Translations under genes and position numbers: made by a program
Notes under the pieces: generated by a model
Databases searched by the model: none
Told to the model about the DNA's origin: nothing
Seen by the model: only the letters and a program-made list of their open reading frames with translations
Shown here: piece by piece, positions 44,545 through 55,180 of the stretch
Layout: each line of letters opens with the position of its first letter
Position numbering within the stretch: position 1 is the stretch's first letter
Assembly: GCA_963854835.1 (NCBI GenBank)
Contig: OY978525.1
Location: forward strand, 81,283,775 to 81,347,774
Origin: Megamerina dolium
Taxonomy: Eukaryota; Arthropoda; Insecta; Diptera; Megamerinidae
DNA length: 64,000 nt
Direction of reading: 5' to 3'

Positions 44545-45596
44545 TTATTCTTCCCCTCGATATGGCGCAAGTCGCTCCAAGTGCACTACTTTAAATTTTG
44601 CTCTTTTATTCCACGCACGTTGAATACGATACACTACGTCATTTATCTTTGCTATAATCTCATATGGTCCTTCCCAATGAGTGTGTAGTTTAGGGGACAG
44701 GCCTTTCTTTCGTTGTGGATTATGAAGCATTACAAGCTCTCCTTCATAGAACCCTTTCGAATTTGCTTTCAAGTCATACCTGGCCTTCATCTTATCGCTT
44801 ATCATCTGCGACCGCTCTCTGATGAACTGATGTACTTCATTCAACTGTTCCCGCTTTTCGCTAGTATAATTACCTTCGGTTGATCTCGTTGGTGTTACGA
44901 CTCCAAATTTTAAATTGCCATTGCCGGTGTAGTAGCCGTCGTATCATGTTGTGCGCATCGATATACCATGAGGAACATTGGTATATGTACATCCCAGTCT
45001 CTTTGGTATTTATCTACGACTTTTCTCAAATATTCCTCCAAGGTACGGTTAAATCGTTCTATCATGCCATCAGATTGTGGATGCAAAGGTGTTGTACGAG
45101 TTTTGTATATACCCAGCATACGGCATATCTCTTGGAATACAACTGATTCGAAATTTCGACCTTGGTCTGAGTGTAAATCCATCGGTACATCAAAACGAGT
45201 AACCCATTGGTTGACGAATACATCCGCAACTGTACTAGCTTCCTGATTTGGAATGGGGTATACTTCAGGCCATTTACTGAAGTAATCTATAACCACCAGA
45301 ACATACTTGTTTCCTGCGTTGGTTATTGGAAATGGCCCAGCTATGTCCATAGCAATTCGCTCAAATGGAGCACCCACGGTGTATTGGTGCATCTTACCTC
45401 GACTTTTCTTAGTGGGACCTTTGGCCATTGCACATTGCTTACACTTCCGAATCCAATCAGCGACATGGTCATGACATCCAACCCAATAAAATCGGTTCTT
45501 TATTTTCTCGACGGTTTTGGTGATTCCCAAATACCCTCCACTGGAGGTATTGTGATACTCAGCTATCACTTCATTTATTCTCGCCTTGGGTACCAC
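44545..45596 (-). pseudogene. Gypsy integrase with GPY/F-type C-terminus
   Basis: Zinc-binding HHCC part (EYHNTSSGGYLGI, FYWVGCHDHVADWIRKCKQC) and a DDE core with MDIAGPFPITNAGNKY, VDLHSDQG-like DLHSDQGRNFESVVF, and the catalytic Glu in GMIERFNRTLEEYL. A frameshift near 44910 follows TTATTPAMAI. The C-terminal part is open at 44545-44844 with HTHWEGPYEIIAKINDVVYR, a GPY/F module. Separated from pol by a frameshift near 45620. Integrase would insert the cDNA. This copy is not functional as it stands. Confidence 0.92.
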
Positions 45597-45711
45597 TAGA
45601 AGATCATTAGTGATTTTTCCATCCTCACTTTCCCATGCCGTCTCGTAAGTGCAGGCTTTGCCACTGCGCCCAGTATGCTTTTGCTATTGGACTCTCATTA
45701 GCCATTTCTTG

Positions 45712-47733
45712 TTAATCTGGACGTATGCCCTGCTCCTTGTATTCCATAATCTTTACGAGATCTGGGTCGTTCCTCTGATCTTCTTGCACTCGTTCGGTGG
45801 TCCATGACTCCTCCGGCAATATATTCGTAAGTCGTATGTCGACAATGTGCTCTTTGCTCTCCACTCGAGAACAATGTTTACATTCCATTTTGCAAGGACG
45901 ACGAGATAGAGCATCAGCGTTGCCGTGATGTCCTCCTTTACGATGTTCGATGGTAAAATCATAACTCTGCAGCCTTTCAATCCAGCGCGCCAATTGTCCT
46001 TCTGGGTTTTTAAATTGCAATAACCACCTTAGCGCTGCGTGGTCAGTTCGTAGATGAAATGACTGACCGTACAAGTATTTATGGAAATACTTTACACATT
46101 CCAGTATTGCGAGCAACTCTCTTCGAGTAACACAGTAGTTTCTTTCTGGCTTCGACAGGATTTTACTGTAGTATGCTATTACTTTTTCTTGCCCATCTAT
46201 GATCTGAGAGAGCACACCACCTATTCCATAGTCACTTGCATCTATGTCCAACACAAACTTTTGTCCAGGTACTGGATACGCTAATACTGGTGCTGAACAG
46301 AGTCTTTCTTTCAGTTGTTCGAATGCTTTCTGTTGGTCTTCGCCCCATACAAATGGTTTATTCTTTCTTGTTAACTCATGCAGACTGCTGGCGATGTTTG
46401 CAAATCCAGGAACAAATCGTCTATAGTAGGTGCATAAGCCTAGGAAGCTTCTTAACTCGTGAAGATTCGACGGAATAGGCCATTCTTGTACTGCTGCTAC
46501 TTTCTCCTCGTCGGTATGTACCCCTTCTGTTGTTACTTTATGACCAAGATATTTAACTTCTCGCCTGAAGAGTGAACACTTTTTCATATTCAGTTTAAGC
46601 CCTGCTGATTGTATACGCTCAAATACTTCTTTCAACTTTTCCAGGTGGTCGTCAAAATGTTTCCCCATCACGATAATGTCATCGAGGTACACCAAACACG
46701 TTTTCCAGTGTAGTCCTATGAGTACACGCTCCATCAAACGTTCGAAAGTAGCTGGCGCATTGCATAAACCAAATGGCATGACTGTAAATTGCCATAGACC
46801 ATCGCCAATACTGAAAGCTGTTTTCTCTTTGTCTTCCTTACCATGTTCCACTTGCCAGTATCCACTTTGCAAATCAAGAGTTGAGAACCACTTCGCACCA
46901 GATAGTGTGTCCAGAGTGTCATCGATTCTTGGCAGTGGATAGCTGTCTTTTTTCGTAATATCATTCAGCTTTCTGTGATCCACACAGAATCGAGTACTTC
47001 CATCCTTCTTCGTTCCTGATCTTCCACTTTTTATCGACGAACCCTTTTCGCAGTCTACTACCGCAGTAACTTGCTGGCAATGACCAATCATTCCTTTCTT
47101 TACAACTGTAGATGTATTAGTTGGATTTAATATTCGCACCGGTACTATTCCATTTTCTTTAGGTTCTACTAACGTCCTACCAAGTATGATGTTTTTATTC
47201 GTTATTTCTTTATCTGCTTCCACCACCCACAACTTGCCTGTCCCATCATCCACATTCATCTGTGCCCATATTACCGCTTCTGATTTTGCTGGAACCGCTT
47301 GGCGTTGACATGCCAGTACTCGTTTGATGTTCCCACTACGCTTGTAACCGATGTTCAATGGTAGTTCGACATTTGCATAGCGCAGTATCCGTTGACTTAA
47401 ATCTAACGTAAATCCGTTGTCAATCATAAAATCAACACCAACTATTACGTCATCGATGATGTCAGCCACAATGAATTCATGTTCCCACGTATAATTTCCA
47501 ATAGATACTCGTTTCTTTATCTTGCCCAGAATTTGTGCATCCTCACCCGTTGCTGTACGCAATTTTATTCCCATTAAAGGCTCAAACCTCTTTACCAAAT
47601 CGCTCTTGATTATCGAATGTGATGCACCAGTATCCAGGGTTAACATGAATTCCATATTGTCCAATTTTCCATCAATAGTCAAGCTGCTTGGCACACGCTG
47701 TAGTTGTGAAATGTGAATGATCTGGCATCCCAC
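45712..47733 (-). pseudogene. Gypsy Pol: protease, RT, RNase H (673 codons open)
   Basis: Open for 673 codons. Protease with LTLDTGASHSIIK at residues 31-43. A linker follows. RT with STRFCVDHRKLNDITKKDSY, DLQSGYWQVE, VMPFGLCNAPATFERLMER and the catalytic LVYLDDIIVMG. RNase H with LDIDASDYGIGGVLSQ, PERNYCVTRRELLAI and the end HRKGGHHGNADALSRRP. An in-frame deletion joins SGRSGT to KKDGSTRFCVD and removes the RT fingers segment that the 18023-18487 copy still has (HDEFHIPKEMI, YRYAETRYYR). The enzyme is therefore probably dead although the frame is open. The stop near 45712 (taa for tgc of other copies) ends it before integrase. Confidence 0.93.
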
Positions 47734-47771
47734 TGTTGGAGTCAGTTCACGCCCCGCTGAACTGACTCGAT

Positions 47772-49120
47772 TTAGTTTAACGATGGACTTGTGTTAGTGG
47801 AGCGATCGCTATCCACCTTATTCTCCTTCTTTTGTCTTCCTGGAGAATTGGATCTTGATCGCTTTCGTTGTAGACGGCAGTCACGTGCCATGTGTCCTGG
47901 TTTGTCGCAAATGAAGCACTTACCAGTAAATTTGTTTTCGCGTCTGCCTGTTGTTCTTCCTTCAGGCTTCACTACTGACTTAACTGCCTGACACACTGCT
48001 TCAACCAGATCTGATGTTTCTGCCTCTAGTTGGCGAACACGTGGCACTGATCGACACATTAAACTGGCGGCTTCATATGTCAAGGCACTACTGACTGTTT
48101 CGGCATAAGTATTCCTGGGTGACATGACTAGGGCACGCTTTGTCTCTCCATCACGTATGCCATCTCTGAATGCCTCTATTTTTATTTTTTCGACGAACTC
48201 TTCCGAATTACCGGAGAACGCTAGATGACATAAGCGCTCAATATCGGAAGCGAATTCCTGAAGGCTCTCATTACTCCGTTGCACTCGCGATCTCAATTCC
48301 ACTCGATGTAATTGACTCTTGTATTCATTTCCATATTTTCGCTGGAGTGTGTCCATCAGTGACTGATAGCTACCACGTTCTCCTCTGGAATCATCTGTAA
48401 CACTTCGGAAGCATTACCTTTTAATGCGACTATTAAAGCAGCAGTCTTGTCGCTGTCATCCCATTGATTCTTCGAAGCTGTGGTCTCGAATTGAAGCTTA
48501 AAAATATTGAACAGCGTGCTTCCGTCAAATGTTGGTGGCTTTAGTTTGATTGTACTTGAATCTCTAATCACTGATGTGGCTGATCCATTTATTTTTAGTT
48601 GATTGAGCTCGTGCTGTAATTTCTCGAACTTATCTTCCAAGTCATCTACATGTTCCTTCAGATCCATGACTTTTTCATTAATGGTTCCGGAAATTTCCTG
48701 AAATCTAATCTCAATTCCTTTTTGTAGATTTTCAATGACGTGTTCTTGTCGAGCCGAACCTTCTTGAATTTCCATACGCAATTCAGCCGAATGTTATTGA
48801 AGCTTGGAGTCAATGCGAGACGCATTTTCTTGTAACTTCGCATTAATTCCTTGCAGTTGCTGCTGCTGTTGTTGCATCATGGATTTCATAAAATCCATGA
48901 GTTGACCACTCGAATCTATCTTGCTTTCCTCCTCAGCGTGCATAATTGCTTGTATATCGGCTTCCTCAAAGAACTCATGTTCTTCTACATTAATTCCCTT
49001 AGCCTCCATAGCTTGCCTCAGCCTCACCAGCAGTTCCGCCTTTGCACCTGATGACGTTAGATTCATCTCTACTAACAGCTTTTTAAGCTGGTCCACTTTT
49101 AGTTGGTCAATTTTCACCAT
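47772..49120 (-). pseudogene. Gypsy Gag with N-terminal SAP-like domain and one zinc knuckle
   Basis: Starts at ATG 49118-49120, 10 bases after the primer site. Residues about 5-45 fit a SAP fold (LKVDQLKKLLVEMNLTSSGA, KAELLVRLRQAM). A Gln-rich and heptad-rich coiled coil follows (MMQQQQQQLQGI; EKVMDLKEHVDDLEDKFEKL). A capsid-like part follows (FDGSTLFNIFKLQFETTASK, NQWDDSDKTAALIVALKG, LQEFASDIERLCHLAF), ending in one CCHC knuckle (CFICDKPGHMARDC near 47920) and a basic tail. Two lesions: a nonsense codon near 48791 (taa where other copies have gaa) and a 1-bp deletion near 48383. Both are simple, so the break is recent relative to the copies at 2444, 21079 and 34527. Confidence 0.92.
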
Positions 49121-49129
49121 CTTTACAGA

Positions 49130-49147
49130 ATCCCACTTCTGACACCA
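49130..49147 (-). promoter_or_regulatory. Primer-binding site
   Basis: The minus strand reads tggtgtcagaagtgggat two bases inside the 5' LTR. It starts with TGG, as expected for pairing with a tRNA 3' CCA end. tRNA-Leu is the likely primer (general knowledge of mdg3/micropia-type elements, unverified). Confidence 0.85.
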
Positions 49148-49149
49148 AT

Positions 49150-49587
49150 TGTTACGTTTTTATTCTGTGAGCGTTTAATTCTATTTGAATTACCTTGTTC
49201 GATCACTGGATTCTGTTAATAATAACTGCAACACTTATTTTATACAACTATATACAGCAACAATTTATTTAATATTCTCTATTTACATTCAACTCTGCTT
49301 ACAATCAACTATTTACAATAACACTTTAATGTAGTAGCAACTTTTTCCTCTGTATAGATGTTTGCGCAGTCACGTTCGGAATTCGATTGATTGTCACTTC
49401 TCAACACTGGCTCTATTTATACTCTGTTGGCAACACCCCAGAATCTTCCTTTATCGAGATTCTTCTCTTTCTTTCTCGTTGGCTTGTTCTGGTTATTGCT
49501 TATTTCTTTTTGTTGACATTCGTTTCGATGCTACCAATAGTGTCAGTCACAATAGTGATGAGTAACCAACTATCGATACTCGTTACA
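49150..49587 (-). mobile_element. Gypsy 5' LTR (438 bp)
   Basis: It contains a TATA box (tataaata on the minus strand, 49414-49421) placed to drive minus-strand transcription, and an aataaa-type polyadenylation word downstream (attaaataaattg on the minus strand near 49265). Confidence 0.93.
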
Positions 49588-49895
49588 ATATGTATGTAGG
49601 TACATGTAGGTAAATGTGGCAATGCCCGATTCCAAATGATTGCGTTAAGTTGCAGTTGGTTGACGTAAAACCGTTCGATTCATACTGATCTCAGTGAATG
49701 CAAAACTTTTTTTGGTTTGTGTAAAAAACAGGCATGTTATTTTTTTAAAGAAAAAACGAAAAGGATGCAGAAAAATCGGCGATAATTGAAGAAAAAGAGT
49801 AAGGGATTCGGAGAGATTCATAATGGTTTTTCGGAAACCGACGTTTTCCCCTGGTATATGCTGTTAAAACGCTTTTCATTAACTTTGCGAATCTC
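49588..49895. other. Spacer between gypsy and jockey elements
   Basis: No gene or element is recognised. It ends in the left target duplication of the jockey-like element. Confidence 0.5.
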
Positions 49896-49905
49896 TATAT
49901 TCTAA

Positions 49906-49941
<36 letters not shown>

Positions 49942-50229
49942 GTAGCTTATTTTTTTTTATTGAATCTTTCTTAAATACAAGAAACTAACAATAAGTATTC
50001 AAATCTTACAAACTAAATAAAATTATGTGATATCCCCTACGTTCCATCACAATTTGGTGAGTCGCGAGATGTAGCGATTTTACAGCATATTCAGTGTGTC
50101 TTTTCTTTTTAATCGACGATGCCCCTTGCTCAGCAACAATTGCCTAGCAAGGGGATTCGGATGACTGTGTAATTTTTGAATGTAGCTTCTGCAAGACATT
50201 GCGACTTCCTCAGAAATTGTGGGTACATT

Positions 50230-51840
50230 TTAATCTCGATGGATGTTAACGTTCCTCATATACCAAGGCGCGTTTACAATAATTCGCAGACACTTGGATT
50301 GTATTCGCTGCAATTTTTCGATATTAGAGGGAGATGCGGTGCCCCAAAACTGAATACCATAAGTCCAGATTGGTTTCAGGATTGCTTTATATAATAGCAC
50401 TTTGTATTCAAGATTCAACTTTGATCTTTTGTGTAACAGCCACCATAACTGATTCATTTTAAGCTTGATCTGAGTTTTCTTTGCCTCTATGTGATTTTTC
50501 CATGTCAGCCTTCTGTCGAGGTGAATTCCCAAGTACTTTGTTGAGGAACATTGTGGAACTGATTGGCCATTAATTTTAAGTGGGGGACATGTATCTAGCC
50601 TTAGCGTGAAGGTTACATGTACGCTCTTTGATTCATTGACTTTTATACGCCATTTTGCTAGCCAGATTTCGAGAGAATCGACATGAGTCTGCAGGAGTTT
50701 AGTAGCTTCTATGGGGTTAGAGCAAGAGCACAATATTGCCGTATCATCAGCAAAGGTCGATATGAATGTATAGTTATTGTTGGGCATATCTGAAGTGTAT
50801 AAGAGATACAGTAAGGAACCCAAAACGCTTCCTTGAGGAACGCCAGCGTGAATATCCAATGGATTTGTTGTGTAATCCTTGTGATGTACGAGAAATTGTC
50901 TTTTCGTGAGGTAGCTACTAAGCAATGAGGAGACATTTGCAGGCAGTAATAGTTTGAGTTTGTAAATAAGGCCATCATGCCATACTTTATCGAAAGCTTG
51001 AGTGATATCAAGAAAGACAGCTGAGCAATACTTTTTTTCTTCAAAAGTGTTCCTTATCAGAGTTACAATGCGGTGGACTTGTTCTATTGTGCCGTGCTGT
51101 TTTCTAAATCCAAACTGATGTTGAGGAATGAGTTGGTTGAGATTAATAAATGGAGTTATATTCATGACAAGTAGCTTTTCGAATACTTTAGAAAATAGAG
51201 GCAGGAGGCTGATAGGTCTGTACGATGCAACTTTTGTAGGGTCTTTTCCTGGTTTTGCTATCATAATAATTTTTGAAGTTTTCCAGCATTTGCGATAGTG
51301 TTTAATACGAAGGATAGCATTGAAAATGTGCATGAGATGAATTACTGAAGCCGGAGGTAGCTCTTTTATCATTTTACCAGTAATTTTATCTGGACCAGGT
51401 GATTTTTTTGGATTTAAATCTTTATAAATTGCTTTGAATATGTCCTTTTTTTTAATTTTCAGCGTTATTGAGCAAGGTTGAGAAGTTAATATTGGTAATG
51501 AGGACTGTGAAGAGGGTGGATTGGGTGTAAACACACTTTTTAGGTGGTTTGCAAAAGCCAAACCCTTCTCACAGTTGCTTCTAGCCCAATTTCCGTCATT
51601 CAAACGGATGGGGGAATCAGTGAGAATTGGCCGATTTGAGCTTTTTGCTGATTTCCACAAAGAGTAGTCTGACGCTTCACCAGGTGTTAATTTCGCTATG
51701 TGCTCTTCTAACTCTTTGTTGTTTTTATTTTTCAAGGCTTGCTTTAACTTTCGAGTGCAGTGCTGTAGCTGTGTTTTCAGATTCGGTGATCTGAATTCTT
51801 GCCATTGTCTTCGGAGTCTTCTTTTCTGTCTTACTAGCAA
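50230..51840 (-). pseudogene. Jockey-like reverse transcriptase (536 codons open)
   Basis: The rest of ORF2 after the nonsense codon. Basic linker (RQKRRLRRQWQEF), KSPGPDKITGKMIKELP, YRPISLLPLFSKVFEKL, HQFGFRKQHGTIEQVHRIV, block A FLDITQAFDKVWHDGL, HAGVPQGSVLGSLLYLLYTS, the catalytic STFADDTAIL, KYLGIHLDRRLTWKNH, and the thumb WTYGIQFWGTASPSNIEKLQ. It stops at 50230 through a single substitution (taa; copy 1 reads tta), after which about 50 more residues of homology follow in frame. It makes cDNA by target-primed reverse transcription in live relatives. All RT motifs are intact here. Confidence 0.93.
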
Positions 51841-51948
51841 TTCAATGTCGGCTGGTGTGTATGGGCTATAGTTTGATTGCTTGCATACCTTTGTGCAGGT
51901 GGCTGAGCTGAGAGCTAATGAGAGTAGCTGGTTGAATTTTTCGAGTGC

Positions 51949-54315
51949 TTAGTCTACATCGTGTCCATTTCTTAATACAGTACTCAGAGGAAGATCGGAA
52001 TTTATATATTTCTTGAATTTTAACCAGTCTATTTTCTTTCTAACGCAATTGCCTTGGGGGCTTGGTGATTTTATAGATATTACCGTGGGTGAGTGGTCAG
52101 ATGATAGATCATAATTACACGCTGTGGAGATATTTTCCATCTGCAAACCTTTGGCGACTCCAAAGTCTATGAGATCGGGTATTTTCCTCTTGTCCGTCGG
52201 CCAATATGTCGGTTGACCATTTGAAATAACATCGTAGCCGTGGTTAGTGATGATTGAACATAGTCTTCTGCCTTTTGGAGTTATTAAGCGGGAGCCCCAG
52301 TGAGTGTGTTTGGCATTGAAATCGCCAGCAACCAGGAATTTGCTACCAAGAGTTGAGAAAAATTCTTTATATTGCTGTTCGGTAATACTGTATCTTGGGG
52401 GACAGTATATCGCAGATATTACTAGCTTAGAGATGTATTCTTCCAGACAAATAGATGTTGCTTGCAAGTAGACGCTACTGAAATCTTCGAGAACATGATG
52501 TTTTATTCTGCTATTTATCAATATGGCAGTTCCTCCGCGTGCCTTACCATGCGGATGATTTGTGGTGTACAGTTTGTAGTATGGTATTTGGTAGCAATTT
52601 TTGTCAGTGAAATGGGTCTCAGATATCATCATTATGTCGATTTGGCTGAATTCAAGGAATTGAAATAGCTCCAAACGGTGCTGGCTTAAGCCGTTGGCGT
52701 TCCATGGTCTGGATAGCAATGTTTGGAGTAACATCGATTGATTTTTCATCATTTCTTGCATCATTGTTTGCATTGAGTTCATGAATTGGTTCATATTCTG
52801 AATTAATGTTTGAAGCAAATGTTCAAGGGTACTTGGCTGTTGGGCGGGCAGTGAGTGTTTCTGCTCATTATTTACATTGCTTTGTTGGTGTGGATTTTGT
52901 TTTAACACGCTAGCGTATGAATTGGTTTGATTCTTGTTTGGGATTGCAGAGAAGAATTGTGTTGCATCAATATTTTGTCTCTTACTTGAGTTGGCTATCT
53001 GAGTTTGCTCAACTGGTTTTAGAGGTTGATTGTTAGCGGAGAAATTTAGCTTTAGGGTTGCATATACTGGGCAACCTCTATAATTTGCAGTGTGATTACC
53101 TCCACAATTGCTGCATTTTTTCATGCTAGCATCGCCTTTAGATTTTGGGCATATGTTTGATTTATGGAGATCTCCACAAATCACACAAACAGCTGGCAGG
53201 GTACAATATGTCTTAGTATGTCCATATTCTTGGCAGTTGCTGCACTGAGGAGGTCCAGTTCTCTTATGGGGTTCTTCGATTGTGATTTTGCGATGCAATA
53301 AATATCGAATTTTATATATGGGGTGTACTTCACCTTTTTTTAGGGGTTTTGTTTCAGGCTGAAGCTCAATACGATATAACGGTTGAGGTATATTTCTCTT
53401 GTTGAGAATGTTGAATACTGTTTTTGCTTGAAACCCTTCTTGCTGAAGGGCGAGTTTGATTTCGTTAATATCAACGTTGGGTTCGACACCTTTGAGTACA
53501 ACGATTAAGCCCTTACTACTTTTTAGCTGATATGTGTAGTAATTCTTTTTTACAGCATCAAATTCCGCTATTACTTTGCGATAATGAGTTTCGCTGTAGA
53601 TTTGCACTTTTGTTTCCTCAATTTGGCCTTTGCGAATAGGAACAACATGGAAATTCTTTGGTCCTATAGGACTTGTAATTCTAGAAATCAACTTATCTGA
53701 GTTGCGTTCTCTTAAGAAAATGGGTGGGGGTTTGAAATTTTTCTTGGAGATAATATTTTCGTCACTTTCATCACCTGAAAGCAGAGCGTATCTATTTTCC
53801 GAACTAATAGGGACAGTGTTCTGCTTTTGAATTTTTGTTGAATTCATTTGTTTTGAATTTTGCTGACTTCTCTTTCGCTTTACTATAGTAATGTAGCGAT
53901 CAATACCAGTTTGAACAGCAACTGGTTCTTTATTAGTCATCTCACTAGTTGCTTTAACTACTGGGTCAGGCACTTCAGTAGAAGGGCCGTTATTTGATTG
54001 CTTTGATGTTGTAGCTGTTGTTGTTACAGCAGGAGAAGCACATTGTACACTCCACGGTATAGAAGGAGAAAGTATATCACGATAGAACAAATTATTTTTT
54101 TTGTCTGTATTTATTGTTGTTGCAAAATTTGATGAATTTTTAATATGTGCAGGCAAAAGATTTGCACTGTTACTTTCACTTGTGCTGTGTGTATCAACTG
54201 TTTTATTTGATAATGCACTTATCGGGGGGGTTTGCGCGGGTGATTGCAAATTATTGTTTGCACACACATTAACAGGCGATTGCCGTTGCCGGAGAGGAGA
54301 GCGCTGAACACTCAT
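51949..54315 (-). pseudogene. Jockey-like ORF1 fused in frame to ORF2 endonuclease
   Basis: Best start is the Met at 54313-54315 (MSVQRSPLRQ). The upstream part of the frame is a poly-Phe artefact of the T-rich UTR. ORF1 part: Ser/Asn-rich head, PRE_C2HC-type domain, three Cys clusters (CSNCQEYGHTKTYC, CVICGDLHKSNICP, CSNCGGNHTANYRGCP) and a Gln/Met-rich tail. A 23-bp deletion near 52705 removes the ORF1 stop and ORF2 start, so the frame runs on into the endonuclease (WNANGLSQHRLE, SETHF, VAGDFNAKHTHWGS with catalytic Asp, SSDHSP). It ends at a nonsense codon, 51949-51951 (taa where copy 1 has tca). The endonuclease has lost its first few residues. It is non-functional as it stands. Confidence 0.92.
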
Positions 54316-54544
54316 ATTATATACAAATTGTTTGCAAATTATATTATTATTTTTTGTTTTTTTTTTTTCTAAAAAGAAAAAAAAAAAAAAAATCACCGAA
54401 ATAACTCCTTGAGTTTCTTAGCGTCTTTTCGCAAAATATTAAAATTTTTTTTTTACCGAAAACAATCACTTTTCCGACTCTATCAAAGGAGAGATGAGAA
54501 ACACGTCCACTCTTATTGGTGACTTTCACAAATATATTCTAAAG

Positions 54545-54725
54545 TAACTTTAAGTAACATATCGCGCGAATTCTGGAGGAATAGTATATTAGTAAAACAC
54601 ATGTTAGTTATAAGGAAGAAATTATCTTTAGCATATTAGAAAAAATGTGTTCCTTTTTACATTTTAGTATAGTTGGGAATCGTTTTAAGCCAATTGAGTT
54701 ACCGTGCATCAATGCTTTTCTATCC
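54545..54725. other. Spacer
   Basis: No feature is recognised. Confidence 0.5.
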
Positions 54726-55180
54726 TACTACCTCTGTTAAACGGAACCATTGGGATTTCCTAATGAATAGAGCAATGTCCCTGACATCCTCTCCTGGTCC
54801 TGGTAGCTACGACAAAAATCGTTGGCCGGTAAACCAAGCCTGGTAGCATGTCTACCCACAAGCCAGTAGCCCGTGAATACGGCAACTAGATTACTGATAG
54901 TTTTCCTACTCATTGACAACAGTGAATGAGTTATTCTATTGTCAAGAGTTGGCCAGACTCTCCTAGTAATAACACAATCCCGCCATCTTCTGTTGGCTAT
55001 AGTGAGGTAATGTTGTGTGACAGGAAGCTTCCATGTTGCAAGCGGAATTCCTTCTTGATGAGATGGGTAGATCTCTGGCAACCTAGTGCATGATCTCGCC
55101 AGTTCATCTGCCTCACAGTTCCCTGAAATATCCCTATGCCCCGGTACCCATACAATAGTAGTGCTCCGCTAGCTTGTTAA
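54726..55180 (-). pseudogene. LINE RNase H fragment (LOA/R1-like)
   Basis: The minus strand reads TTIVWVPGHRDISGNCEADE and LARSCTRLPEIYPSH across 55081-55175 (the VPGH and ADELAR blocks of LINE RNase H). It then continues with WRDCVITRRVWPTLDNR, LVAVFTGYWLVGRHATRLGL and DFCRSYQDQE, the Cys-rich C-terminal tail. Only this domain remains. Confidence 0.82.

Larger units (their letters stand above)
43689..49587 (-). mobile_element. Structurally complete Ty3/gypsy retrotransposon, 5.9 kb
   Basis: It has two LTRs (5' LTR 49150-49587, 3' LTR 43689-44506), both starting and ending TGTTAC/GTTACA on the plus strand. The 3' LTR is 438 bp once its SINE and the SINE's duplication are removed, the same length as the 5' LTR. 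It has a 4-bp target duplication, atat, at 43685-43688 and 49588-49591, a primer-binding site at 49130-49147 and a polypurine tract at 44507-44520. Gene order is gag, protease, RT, RNase H, integrase with a GPY/F-type end. By eye the LTRs differ at about 20 positions. The coding part is broken by stops, frameshifts and an RT deletion. Confidence 0.96.
49908..54532 (-). mobile_element. Full-length jockey-like LINE, 4.6 kb, with 12-bp target duplication
   Basis: The element runs from its 5' UTR (54316-54532) through fused ORF1/ORF2 to a 3' UTR ending in a long A tail (T run at 49908-49940 on the plus strand). Flanked by tatattctaaag at 49896-49907 and 54533-54544, an exact 12-bp duplication. 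It has no RNase H. It is the best-preserved LINE in the window, with only two nonsense changes and one 23-bp deletion noticed against copy 1. Confidence 0.96.

Noticed and set aside
54316..54396. Extended N-terminus (poly-Phe) of the jockey ORF1
   Set aside because: Translated from the A/T-rich 5' UTR. The Met at 54313-54315 gives the N-terminus expected for the family.
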